This document shows, piece after piece, positions 1-7,081 of a DNA stretch of 33,542 bases. The notes under the pieces are model-generated. The model saw only the letters and a program-made list of their open reading frames with translations. It had not been told where the DNA came from and did no database searches. The stretch spans positions 1-33,542 of the forward strand of contig CAJBVG010000182.1 in the NCBI GenBank assembly GCA_903958995.1, written 5' to 3'. The position numbers were made by a program, and so were the translations under genes. Within the stretch, counting starts at the first letter, position 1, and each line of letters opens with the position of its first letter. This DNA is from an uncultured bacterium (GTDB taxonomy: Bacteria > Bacteroidota > Bacteroidia > Sphingobacteriales > Sphingobacteriaceae).

Positions 1-81
1 TAAATCGCGTCGGAGCTAAAATTCAGAGTAGGAATGTGCAAAACTATCGACGCGATAAATCGCGTCGGAGCTAAAATTCAG
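1..81. repeat. REP-type palindromic repeats, left of the RAYT gene
   Basis: A 26-nt unit beginning TAAATCGCGTCGGAGC occurs at 1-26 and again at 56-81. The second copy completes a 20-bp inverted repeat at 48-67 (CGACGCGAT / ATCGCGTCG around AA). The first copy is cut by the window edge. Read on the minus strand, these are the same element as the three copies at 725-842, so the transposase gene is flanked by REPs in opposite orientation. The stop codon and last residues (GPEF) of the transposase gene lie inside the second copy. Confidence 0.9.
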
Positions 82-625
82 GACCTTTTTGGCTCCAGGT
101 TTTAATATTGTTTTGAATATATTTTGAAATTTTAATCTTAGAGATATTGTCTCTTACAATGATATCGTGAAAGTTTTTGCTCCAGTAGAAATACTTATTA
201 GTTTTTCTGATTTCAAATGTTGTTCTACCTTTAAACCACCTGATTACTTTTGAAAGATTATTTGTAAACATCAGATTTTTTAGGCCTGCAATACCTCCAT
301 TTTTATTGAATTCTAAAACATCCATTTTTAGATTTAAATAATTCGGTTTTTTTATTTCAATTAAACCATGTATGTGATTAGGCATTACTACAAATTCATG
401 TAGTACGATAAAAGGAAATTGAATGGGGATTAAATGCCATATTTCATTTACTTTTATCCCCGAGGTAGTCAAAATCATTTTCCCATCTTTTATTTCTCCA
501 AAATAATGCAATTTCAACTCTGTGTTTATTGTGATAAAATAAAAACCAGCGTTTGTGTAATTCCACCATTTAGCCCTCCTCAGTCTTTTACTAATTCTTA
601 ATAGATACTTACTAAAATAATCCAT
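71..625 (-). CDS. REP-associated tyrosine transposase (RAYT, Y1_Tnp / IS200-like HUH nuclease)
   Basis: 184 residues, near full length for the family. The HUH metal-binding motif is visible as PNHIHG at residues 82-87. The likely nucleophile is Tyr169 in KYIQNN, which lines up by memory with DYIxxNP of E. coli RayT and KYIENQ of IS200 TnpA. The ATG at 625 follows a strong purine-rich GGGAGGATTGGTGAGAG, unusual for this phylum where Shine-Dalgarno signals are often weak. Enzymes of this family cut single-stranded REP hairpins. Here the matching palindromes lie on both sides, so gene and repeats form one unit. The reading frame is intact and its 3' end is formed by REP sequence. Whether it is still active cannot be told. 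It has no operon partner. Confidence 0.9.
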   Translation of the reverse strand: MDYFSKYLLRISKRLRRAKWWNYTNAGFYFITINTELKLHYFGEIKDGKMILTTSGIKVNEIWHLIPIQFPFIVLHEFVVMPNHIHGLIEIKKPNYLNLKMDVLEFNKNGGIAGLKNLMFTNNLSKVIRWFKGRTTFEIRKTNKYFYWSKNFHDIIVRDNISKIKISKYIQNNIKTWSQKGPEF

Positions 626-724
626 CTCTCACCAATCCTCCCTTTAAAAAACAATTGTAATGTTCTTTTTAAGAATATCAAAGTCGAAATGCTAGTACTT
701 AACAAAATAATTCACTTATCAACT

Positions 725-842
725 GCTCCGACGCGATTTATCGCGTCGATAGTAAGGTCTGCATTGTGCTCCGACGCGATTTATCGCGTCGATAGTAAGG
801 TCTGCATTGTGCTCCGACGCGATTTATCGCGTCGATAGTAAC
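725..842. repeat. Three tandem REP units, 43-nt period, right of the RAYT gene
   Basis: Copies start at 725, 768 and 811. Each contains the 20-bp palindrome CGACGCGATTTATCGCGTCG (729-748, 772-791, 815-834), preceded by GCTC and followed by ATAGT. The 43-nt period and the linker between palindromes are identical from copy to copy, which points to tandem amplification. The palindrome and its feet match the left-flank copies in inverted orientation. The rest of the gap between the transposase start and the divIC stop (626-981) holds an AT-rich stretch and the hairpin at 947-968; I see no gene in it. Confidence 0.9.
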
Positions 843-946
843 CATGGCTGAAACAAATTGGATTTTCTTTGGAGGGGGGATTTTCAACGATCTCCTAACC
901 ATTCAGCTCAGATTAAGCAAGCATCTACGAACAGGCTTATTTTCTT

Positions 947-968
947 GTCGAAGCGAGGACGCTTCGAC
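947..968. repeat. 22-nt hairpin repeat just downstream of divIC
   Basis: Arms GTCGAAGCG and CGCTTCGAC flank a 4-nt loop, AGGA. This is the exact reverse complement of the hairpin at 28208-28229, and in both places a copy of GACGAACGGTT leads into the stop-codon side of a leftward gene. It lies 14 nt downstream of the divIC stop, a position suitable for an RNA 3'-end hairpin. There is no U-run, so it is not a classical intrinsic terminator. Confidence 0.8.
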
Positions 969-981
969 GAACGGTTACCAG

Positions 982-1269
982 TTACCTCACAATCACATAA
1001 ACATCCTCATTGTCCTTCTTCATGAGGTATTTCTCGCGGGCAAATTTTTCGAGGAGAAGTTGGTTGGTATTTAGTTCGATTATATCCTTGTTTAGTTTCT
1101 GGATATCTACAATGTAGTATTCTCTATTTTGACGAAGAGAATTGAGTTTAGATATGTGCTGGTATTGTGTGAAGATATCGTTTCTATCAAATAGCAACAT
1201 CCATACTAGAAAAGCTAGTAAGCTCATGTAATATTTGTTTTTAAAAAATCGAAGAATTCGTTGCCACAT
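982..1269 (-). CDS. Septum formation initiator family protein (DivIC/FtsB-like)
   Basis: A 95-residue bitopic membrane protein. It has a short basic N-terminus, one membrane segment (about residues 14-30, YYMSLLAFLVWMLLF), then a coiled-coil stretch and the family-typical ending EKFAREKYLMKKDNEDVYVIV. Proteins of this family (PF04977) belong to the FtsL-FtsB/DivIC divisome complex. I chose the ATG at 1269 because it follows AAGAAAG; the longer frame from 1293 would start with TTG inside the terminator-like hairpin. The gene stands apart from its neighbours and has a possible regulated leader (promoter 1415-1447, hairpin 1283-1316). Confidence 0.88.
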   Translation of the reverse strand: MWQRILRFFKNKYYMSLLAFLVWMLLFDRNDIFTQYQHISKLNSLRQNREYYIVDIQKLNKDIIELNTNQLLLEKFAREKYLMKKDNEDVYVIVR

Positions 1270-1282
1270 CTTTCTTAAAATT

Positions 1283-1316
1283 AAAAAAGGCAAATGACCG
1301 CTTGATCATCTGCCTT
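1283..1316 (-). terminator. Terminator-like hairpin in the divIC leader
   Basis: On the minus strand an 11-bp stem (one G-U pair, arms at 1306-1316 and 1287-1297) with loop TCAAGCGG is followed by a run of six U (1283-1288, partly within the stem base). It ends 13 nt before the divIC start. It could end the VWA-gene transcript, but it also lies between the only good divIC promoter and divIC. The loop is complementary to the loop of a small hairpin just upstream (1324-1338). Confidence 0.75.
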
Positions 1317-1321
1317 AATTT

Positions 1322-1342
1322 TTAACCACAAGCGGGTTTCAT
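1322..1342 (-). other. Possible mini-ORF and hairpin in the divIC leader
   Basis: A 6-codon frame, MKPACG plus stop, lies directly upstream of the terminator-like stem. The same bases form a small hairpin (AACC/GGTT, 1324-1338) whose loop CGCTTGT can pair over six bases with CAAGCG in the loop of the next hairpin. Translation of the mini-ORF is not supported beyond its presence. Confidence 0.3.
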
Positions 1343-1414
1343 GTTTTATGTTTCTAATACAAAGAAATATAATATTGAGGATATTCAATTTTATAATTTT
1401 CCACATATTAACAT

Positions 1415-1447
1415 CAAATGTACTGAAAATTAAACTACTAATGCAAA
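1415..1447 (-). promoter_or_regulatory. Bacteroidota-type promoter upstream of divIC
   Basis: On the minus strand TTTG (1444-1447), a 21-nt spacer and TACATTTG (1415-1422) match the TTTG-N19-21-TAnnTTTG pattern. Expected transcript start is about 1408-1411, giving a leader of roughly 140 nt before divIC. Confidence 0.7.
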
Positions 1448-1481
1448 TATTTTTAATTGCTTGAATTTTACAACACGAAAA

Positions 1482-3566
1482 TTAATATGATCCATGGTAC
1501 TTTCTAAGCAGCCATTCTATTGATAAAAATGAAATGAATAAAAAGAAAATCCACTTCAAACTAATCAATTCATCTGTTTTATTTTCTTCGTAAGAAACCG
1601 TTTTGTAATCATTATTTTTTAATAATTCATCTGCCAATAAATCTAAGTCTCTTGGCTTGAAAGCCTTTGCTCCACTCAGTTTCGATAACATGCGTAATGC
1701 ATTAAAATCAGCAGTAGTATTCATCTCCTCCAGATTATTTTTCACGATGCTAAACTTCCCTTTAACCTCATACTTCTTGTTTCCTAAACTTGTTTCTGCA
1801 CTATAATTATACTCTCCTGATTCAATCGTTTCAACTTCTAGTTCGTAAGATTTTTCTGTTCGAGAAAAGACAAAATCGAATGATTTATTTTGCTCATCCT
1901 TTAGTGTTAATTTCACTTCCGGAGTGTTGATAAGTTCGTAACTGTCGTTGTATAATTCCGAAACAAAGTGAATTTTATCACCATGTTCGAAGGTAAACGA
2001 TGGCAAACTCACTCTGAATTTTCGCTTATCATCTTTCGTTGATAAGTACTGTACAATCTTCGATAGCAGTTCATCAAATAAAATGGCATTCCCTTTTATC
2101 CTCATGTTTTCCATTCTCCATTTCCATAATCCTTCTGCTGGCATCACTGCATACTTTCTGCTGCCACTAATTCCAAAACTCAATAAAGATTGATCTGTAG
2201 TTACCGCTCCTATTTTCTGAACAAATAAATTCTGTAATACATTCGATGGTTTATAGGTTCCGAAACATGCACTCAATGGAGGTAATTCATTAATAAAACT
2301 CCCCCATTCATTCGACAATACGAATCCTGTGAAATCTTCTTTTAATACCGGAAGCACTTCATTAGAGGATGCTCTTGAATTTGCGATTTTCAATCCATAG
2401 TCATATCGATTAAACAAATCGATATACGATTGATTGCCCAAAATTACCCATGATGGAATATTTTGTTTTTCGATATATGAAAACAGATTATTCATATTGG
2501 TAAATGAACTCGGCAATTGATGCAAAATCAATAACTGATATTTCGGCAATTGGTCATATTGCAGTTCATCTGCTAGAATCAAATCAACCTGATAATTTTC
2601 GTTATGTTCAATAGATGACTTTATTGCCGCTAAATCGGGATGCGGTGCCGCAGCTATCAATGCAATCTGCTGCTTATTCTCTAGCACTTCAATATAAAAA
2701 TCGAAAGTGTTGTTCTTAACATTTGTTTCTCCTGTTAGTACTTCCGCTTTCACCCTATATTTCTGTATCCCGGGTTCATTAGCATTCAACACTGCAGAAA
2801 ATCTTAAATCTTGCTCATTCGCATTTATTTTCTGATTGTTAGTCCAGATGGTTTTGTTTTTATGCTCGATACGAAGCTTCGCAATTTTACCTTTCAAATC
2901 GAATGCATTTAAACGCATCTCCACCATGAAATCGTTTTTCATATACACAATGTCATTATGAATAACATTTACGATCCTGAGGTCTCTTGTGGGTGTAGAG
3001 TCGCCCATTAGTACCGTATATATGGGGCTTTGGATTTGCTTTATGAATGAAGCTGGTTCCGGACCAGTATTATGTAACCCATCACTCGCAATAATTATTG
3101 CTGCTAAATTTCTATTGCGATACGCATTAATCGATTCTTGCAATACCAGAGATAGATTGGATTTGCGATCGGAGAAATCAATTTCTTTGTTTTCATTTAA
3201 TGATGCGCCGAAACTTATATCCCTAACTTCAAATTTCGAAGATAATTTATCGATAAACTTTTGACGAGCAGTTTTATAATCGTTTTGGTAAAATGATTTT
3301 TGATTATTGAGAAGAATGGATTGAGAATTGTCTTGTGCGAAAAGAATAATTGGCTTTTCGAGGGTATGTTGTTTCCGAGTAATTAAAGGTGAAAACAAAA
3401 ACATAGCTAATAAAAAAACTGTTAAGCCTCTCAGTATTGCTAATGTTGTTCGTGTTTTTTTAGTGAACTTGGTTTCTGAACGGTATAGAAAATACGAATA
3501 TCCTACAGATAGCAATATACATGCTAAGATCCATAGAAGAGAGTATTCTTGAAACTGAAAGCTCAT
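1482..3566 (-). CDS. Large membrane protein with VWA-like domain, Bacteroidota conserved
   Basis: 694 residues. There are two N-terminal membrane segments (about 10-28 and 42-60), a long extracytoplasmic region, and a C-terminal membrane segment (about 668-686) followed by RKYHGSY. A von Willebrand A-like fold is suggested by the MIDAS-type sequence D79-N-S-Q-S83 after a hydrophobic strand, and by IIIASDGLHNTGPEP further on. A later stretch (ALIAAAPHPDLAAIK) resembles the glutamine-amidotransferase-like region of such proteins. The overall plan resembles BatA-type or uncharacterised VWA membrane proteins; I know no firm function. It begins 3 nt after the SIMPL gene ends, so the two are probably co-transcribed with fabG. 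Confidence 0.75.
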   Translation of the reverse strand: MSFQFQEYSLLWILACILLSVGYSYFLYRSETKFTKKTRTTLAILRGLTVFLLAMFLFSPLITRKQHTLEKPIILFAQDNSQSILLNNQKSFYQNDYKTARQKFIDKLSSKFEVRDISFGASLNENKEIDFSDRKSNLSLVLQESINAYRNRNLAAIIIASDGLHNTGPEPASFIKQIQSPIYTVLMGDSTPTRDLRIVNVIHNDIVYMKNDFMVEMRLNAFDLKGKIAKLRIEHKNKTIWTNNQKINANEQDLRFSAVLNANEPGIQKYRVKAEVLTGETNVKNNTFDFYIEVLENKQQIALIAAAPHPDLAAIKSSIEHNENYQVDLILADELQYDQLPKYQLLILHQLPSSFTNMNNLFSYIEKQNIPSWVILGNQSYIDLFNRYDYGLKIANSRASSNEVLPVLKEDFTGFVLSNEWGSFINELPPLSACFGTYKPSNVLQNLFVQKIGAVTTDQSLLSFGISGSRKYAVMPAEGLWKWRMENMRIKGNAILFDELLSKIVQYLSTKDDKRKFRVSLPSFTFEHGDKIHFVSELYNDSYELINTPEVKLTLKDEQNKSFDFVFSRTEKSYELEVETIESGEYNYSAETSLGNKKYEVKGKFSIVKNNLEEMNTTADFNALRMLSKLSGAKAFKPRDLDLLADELLKNNDYKTVSYEENKTDELISLKWIFFLFISFLSIEWLLRKYHGSY

Positions 3567-3569
3567 TGA

Positions 3570-4292
3570 TTATTCGATTTCAAACGATGCATTAACCACT
3601 GCAGTCACTTCTTTCTGAATTGAAGACACATCATTCATTCCATAATCACTCACCATGTTTGAATTTATAGGAGTAATTTGCAAAACACCCATGCGCGCAT
3701 TTCGCATTGGCCCTAAAGTAGAGTTTGTTGCTATTGCTATTTTCTGCGCTCTATTCATCGCATCTTTAGCAGCTTCCGATTGAATTTCGATTTTTATTTC
3801 TGCAAGTTGTGTATAATAGAACTCTGGGTTGAATACCTGGAACTCTAATCCTTTCGCATATAAACTAGAAATGTCTAATGAAATCTCTTTAATCAAATCC
3901 ACATTATCCGATTCTATTTTAAAATTTTGCGTAGCATTATATCCAATAATACCACCTTGATTTCCATTGATGAATTGATATTGTGGGTAAATATTGATGG
4001 TTTCAAATGCAACCTCTTTGCCTTCAAATCCTTTTGTTTTCAGGTATTCTAGCAAGCCTGGTTTTTGTGAGTCGATTTTTCCAGCCGTTGCTTTCTGAGA
4101 AATTTCTGTTGCACTTAAAGCACCTCTCAAAATTCCCAAATCTGCTTTAATTTCTTTTTTTGCAGAGCCCGTTACGGTAATGGTTTGGTTTTCTCTTTTA
4201 ATCGATTTCCAATTCATTGAAAAAACGAATACCGAAACTAATAACGATAATCCTATAATACCCGAAGGAATGATAAAGCGATTGTTTTGCAT
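3570..4292 (-). CDS. SIMPL-domain (DUF541) protein, membrane anchored
   Basis: 240 residues with one N-terminal membrane segment (about 8-25) and then a SIMPL/DUF541 domain (PF04402): ITVTGSAKKEIKADLGILRG opens the domain and the sequence ends VTAVVNASFEIE. Members are periplasmic or membrane-anchored and mostly uncharacterised. The gene sits 12 nt after fabG and 3 nt before the VWA-like gene, as in an operon. The start at ATG 4292 places the membrane anchor correctly. Confidence 0.85.
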   Translation of the reverse strand: MQNNRFIIPSGIIGLSLLVSVFVFSMNWKSIKRENQTITVTGSAKKEIKADLGILRGALSATEISQKATAGKIDSQKPGLLEYLKTKGFEGKEVAFETINIYPQYQFINGNQGGIIGYNATQNFKIESDNVDLIKEISLDISSLYAKGLEFQVFNPEFYYTQLAEIKIEIQSEAAKDAMNRAQKIAIATNSTLGPMRNARMGVLQITPINSNMVSDYGMNDVSSIQKEVTAVVNASFEIE

Positions 4293-4304
4293 ATTTCTTT
4301 ACGA

Positions 4305-5051
4305 TTAGGTTAACATTCCACCACAAACAGAAATTACTTGTCCGTTTACATAAGCTCCCATATCGGATGCTAAGAACAAAGCAACATTGGCTACATCTTC
4401 TGTTTCACCCATGCGTTGCAATGGTATCATTTTACTCCAACCTGCTACAACATCTTGCGGCAAGGCGTCTGTCATTTCTGTACGGATAAATCCTGGTGCA
4501 ATAGCATTGCTTCTAATGTTTCTAGATCCTAATTCTTTTGCAATTGATTTGGTAAACCCAAGTATACCTGCTTTCGAAGCTGCATAATTTGCTTGCCCTG
4601 CATTGCCTTGTAAACCTACAATTGAACTCATATTGATGAACACACCTGAACGTTGTTTCATCATTGGTTTCGATGCGGCTTTTGTTACGTTGAAAATTGA
4701 TTTCAAGTTGGTATTGATTACATCATCCCATTGCTCTTCACTCATTCTCATCAACAAACCATCTTTCGTAATTCCTGCATTATTCACAACAATATCAATT
4801 GTACCAAAGTCGGCAACGATTGAATTGATTAACTCTTCTGCTGCAGCAAAATTCGATGCATCCGAACGATAGCCTTTTACTTTAGTTCCTGCTGCCGATA
4901 ATTCTTGCTCTAACGCAACACCTTTCTCTACTGATGATAAGTAGGTGAATGCAATATTAGCTCCATGTGCAGCAAATACTTCTGCAATCTTTTTACCTAT
5001 ACCTTTTGATGCTCCTGTAATGAGCGCTGTTTTTCCTTGTAGTAATTTCAT
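4305..5051 (-). CDS. fabG: 3-oxoacyl-[acyl-carrier-protein] reductase (SDR family)
   Basis: 248 residues, the usual FabG length. The NADPH-binding TGASKGIG is at 12-19, NNAG at 90-93 and the catalytic set is N114, S143, Y156 and K160 (MSSIVG..., YAASK). The ending GQVISVCGGMLT fits FabG. It reduces 3-oxoacyl-ACP in the fatty-acid elongation cycle. I start it at ATG 5051 (MKLLQGKTALITG); the 24-codon extension to 5123 translates the intergenic repeat. It leads a tight fabG-SIMPL-VWA run and lies downstream of the sucD terminator, so it should have its own promoter. A weak candidate box, TATTTTCG, is at 5071-5078. Confidence 0.93.
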   Translation of the reverse strand: MKLLQGKTALITGASKGIGKKIAEVFAAHGANIAFTYLSSVEKGVALEQELSAAGTKVKGYRSDASNFAAAEELINSIVADFGTIDIVVNNAGITKDGLLMRMSEEQWDDVINTNLKSIFNVTKAASKPMMKQRSGVFINMSSIVGLQGNAGQANYAASKAGILGFTKSIAKELGSRNIRSNAIAPGFIRTEMTDALPQDVVAGWSKMIPLQRMGETEDVANVALFLASDMGAYVNGQVISVCGGMLT

Positions 5052-5089
5052 GATGGCGTTGTTTATTATACGAAAATACACTTTTTTGC

Positions 5090-5147
5090 GAATTAGCGAA
5101 CTAGCGAAATGACGAATTTGCAAATTAGCGAACTAGCGAAACGTCGA
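5090..5147. repeat. Short-word repeat spacer (GCGAATTAGCGAACTAG family)
   Basis: The spacer between fabG and the sucD terminator is made of recurring 7-9 nt words (GCGAATTAG, GCGAACTAG, GACGAATTTG, CGTCGAAGGG). Related words fill 14729-14795 downstream of panB. No coding content. Confidence 0.7.
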
Positions 5148-5154
5148 AGGGTAA

Positions 5155-5185
5155 AATAAAAAAAGCCCCGAGTTTCCTCGAGGCC
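5155..5185 (-). terminator. Intrinsic terminator of sucD
   Basis: On the minus strand an 8-bp GC-rich stem (arms at 5177-5184 and 5165-5172, one G-U pair) with a GAAA tetraloop is followed by a run of U. The hairpin lies about 110 nt past the sucD stop, after the TTAACATATT repeat tract. Confidence 0.88.
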
Positions 5186-5197
5186 GTATAATTTCAC

Positions 5198-5292
5198 ATT
5201 AACGTATTAATATTAACATATTAACCCATTAACATATTAACACATTAACATATTAACACATTAACATATTAACACATTAACATATTAACACA
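5198..5292. repeat. 16-nt tandem repeat tract in the sucD 3' region
   Basis: At least four near-perfect copies of a 16-nt unit (CATTAACATATTAACA) run up to the sucD stop codon, with decayed copies further left. Related TTAACATATT tracts occur at 12521-12603, 20051-20095 and 33055-33133. Confidence 0.88.
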
Positions 5293-6177
5293 TTAAATCA
5301 GTCCCGCTTTTTTCAATTCTGCTTGCATAGCTACTCCAATCTGAGCTGGAGATTCTACTACGTGGATTCCGCATTCTGCCATAATTTTCATTTTAGCAGC
5401 AGCTGTATCATCAGCACCACCAACAATCGCACCTGCATGGCCCATTCTTCTTCCTGCCGGAGCAGTTTGACCAGCGATGAAACCAACTACTGGTTTAGTA
5501 CCATGGTCTCTAATCCATAGTGCTGCTTCTGCTTCCATACCACCACCAATTTCACCAATCATAATGATACCATCCGTTTCTGGATCGTTCATTAATAATT
5601 CAACAGCTTCTTTAGTTGTTGTTCCAATGATTGGGTCACCACCAATACCAATTGCAGTTGATTGACCTAATCCTAAACGTGAGATTTGATCTACCGCTTC
5701 GTAAGTTAAGGTTCCCGATTTAGAAACGATACCCACTCTTCCTGGTTTGAAAATGAAACCTGGCATGATACCAACTTTCGCTTCACCTGCCGTCATTACC
5801 CCTGGGCAATTCGGACCAATTAAACGACAATCTTTATCACTGATATATTCTTTCACAGCAATCATATCTTTTGTAGGGATACCTTCTGTAATGCAAATAA
5901 TAACTTTAATACCTGCTTCAGCAGCTTCCATAATGGCATCTGCAGCAAATGCAGGAGGTACAAAAATAATAGATACGTTAGCCGCAGTTTTTGCTACTGC
6001 ATCAGCAACCGTATTAAATACCGGACGATCTAAATGAACCGTTCCACCTTTACCTGGAGTTACACCACCTACTACATTCGTTCCATACTCAATCATCTGA
6101 CCAGCATGAAAAGAACCTTCACTACCTGTAAATCCTTGTACAATTACTTTTGAATCTTTATTTACTAATACGCTCAT
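5293..6177 (-). CDS. sucD: Succinate-CoA ligase (ADP-forming), alpha subunit
   Basis: 294 residues. The N-terminal CoA-binding domain shows VQGFTGSEGSFHA (13-25) and GGVTPGKGG (37-45). IGPNCPGVMT is at 120-129, and the phosphohistidine loop GHAGAIVGG places the catalytic His at 247. With SucB-type beta chain, SucC, it converts succinyl-CoA to succinate and makes ATP or GTP in the TCA cycle. No sucC is in the window. The start at ATG 6177 (MSVLVNKDSK) is chosen over the longer frame because that extension reads through the promoter and an intergenic palindrome. It has a good promoter at 6199-6229 and a strong terminator at 5155-5185, so it may be a single-gene transcript. Confidence 0.95.
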   Translation of the reverse strand: MSVLVNKDSKVIVQGFTGSEGSFHAGQMIEYGTNVVGGVTPGKGGTVHLDRPVFNTVADAVAKTAANVSIIFVPPAFAADAIMEAAEAGIKVIICITEGIPTKDMIAVKEYISDKDCRLIGPNCPGVMTAGEAKVGIMPGFIFKPGRVGIVSKSGTLTYEAVDQISRLGLGQSTAIGIGGDPIIGTTTKEAVELLMNDPETDGIIMIGEIGGGMEAEAALWIRDHGTKPVVGFIAGQTAPAGRRMGHAGAIVGGADDTAAAKMKIMAECGIHVVESPAQIGVAMQAELKKAGLI

Positions 6178-6198
6178 TTTTATAATATTTTGATGTTG

Positions 6199-6229
6199 CG
6201 AAATTACGCTATTTGTTCGGAAAAACAAA
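6199..6229 (-). promoter_or_regulatory. Promoter of sucD
   Basis: On the minus strand TTTG (6226-6229), 19-nt spacer, TAATTTCG (6199-6206; one mismatch to TAnnTTTG). The start codon is 21 nt beyond the box. It is divergent from the truA promoter. Confidence 0.6.
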
Positions 6230-6230
6230 T

Positions 6231-6310
6231 GCGTAAATGTGCAGATGCGAAAATGCGTAGATTCATTAATTTGCACATTTACGCATTTGCACATTTACGC
6301 ATCTGCACAT
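6231..6310. repeat. Short-word inverted-repeat spacer between sucD and truA
   Basis: Words such as GCGTAAATGTGCAGATGCG on the left are mirrored by CGCATTTGCACATTTACGC on the right, so a long imperfect hairpin can form. The same words occur at 10536-10605 downstream of the DUF4293 gene. Confidence 0.8.
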
Positions 6311-6315
6311 TTTCA

Positions 6316-6323
6316 TATCTTTG
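6316..6323 (+). promoter_or_regulatory. -7 promoter box of truA (leaderless)
   Basis: TATCTTTG is a full match to TAnnTTTG and ends 4 nt before the truA ATG, so transcription should begin at or within a base or two of the start codon. I find no TTG at the proper distance upstream. Confidence 0.65.
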
Positions 6324-6327
6324 TAAA

Positions 6328-7068
6328 ATGCGTTACTTCCTACAACTCTCTTACAATGGCACAAACTACCATGGTTGGCAATTACAGCCCAACGCGGTTA
6401 CGGTGCAAGAGGTTTTAGATAAGGCACTTAGCTTGTTGTGTGGGCATCCGGTTTTTACGCTGGGTTGCGGACGAACAGATGCAGGTGTGCATGCGAGTGA
6501 TTTTTTTGCTCATTTTGATACGGACTTCCCAATCAAAGAAGAACTCATTACTAACCTTAATGGCATTTTACCTAAAGATATCGCCGCGAAGCGTTTCATC
6601 CCTGTAGCCGATGAAGCTCATGCTCGTTTTGATGCCACCAGCAGAAGTTATGAGTACCACATGCATTTTAAGAAGAACCCGTTTAAGGACGACTTGAGTT
6701 ATTATTTCAATTATCGTAATAAACCTTCGGTGGAGTTAATGAATGAAGGGGCGAAAATCATTTTAGAATATGATGACTTTGCTTGTTTCAGCAAAGCCAA
6801 TGCCGACCATTTTACTACTCTATGTACCATTACCGAAGCCTATTGGGAAGTAAACGCCGATGAAAGTATCACCTTCCATATTTCTGCCAATCGTTTTTTA
6901 CGCAATATGGTTCGTGCAATTGTAGGTACTTTATTGGATTATGGGATTGGTAAAATCAATGCCGACGATCTTCGCCAGATTATTTTAAATAAAAATCGCA
7001 GTCTTGCCGGAACAAGTGTACCCGGAAATGGGTTATACTTAACAAAGATTAGTTACCCTTACTTATAA
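6328..7068 (+). CDS. truA: tRNA pseudouridine(38-40) synthase
   Basis: 246 residues, typical TruA length. The catalytic motif GCGRTDAGVHA is at 47-57 with Asp51 as the nucleophile. NRFLRNMVRAIVGTLLDYG in the C-terminal half and the NGLYLTKISYPYL ending are family-typical. It makes pseudouridine at positions 38-40 of the tRNA anticodon arm. The start is ATG 6328 (MRYFLQLSYNG); the upstream in-frame extension to 6190 translates a palindromic spacer. With a promoter box 4 nt before the ATG the mRNA is probably leaderless. The ABC exporter gene follows after 13 nt, likely in the same transcript. Confidence 0.95.
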   Translation: MRYFLQLSYNGTNYHGWQLQPNAVTVQEVLDKALSLLCGHPVFTLGCGRTDAGVHASDFFAHFDTDFPIKEELITNLNGILPKDIAAKRFIPVADEAHARFDATSRSYEYHMHFKKNPFKDDLSYYFNYRNKPSVELMNEGAKIILEYDDFACFSKANADHFTTLCTITEAYWEVNADESITFHISANRFLRNMVRAIVGTLLDYGIGKINADDLRQIILNKNRSLAGTSVPGNGLYLTKISYPYL

Positions 7069-7081
7069 GACCCCGATTGGA

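Noticed and set aside
71..625. Loss of the catalytic tyrosine in the RAYT (Phe152 in NFHDI, where many relatives have Tyr)
   Set aside because: Comparison by memory with E. coli RayT and IS200 TnpA puts the nucleophile in the later YI-x-x-N motif. Here that is Tyr169, which is present.
725..842. CRISPR-like array with a 43-nt period
   Set aside because: The sequence between palindromes is identical in every copy, there are only three copies, and a RAYT gene with matching inverted repeats is adjacent. It is a REP array.
844..1074. 76-codon rightward open frame
   Set aside because: It overlaps the well-supported divIC gene on the other strand, contains a hairpin repeat and resembles nothing.
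6178..6327. Longer versions of sucD and truA extending towards each other
   Set aside because: The extensions cross promoter boxes and a palindromic spacer. The internal ATGs give normal protein lengths and N-termini.
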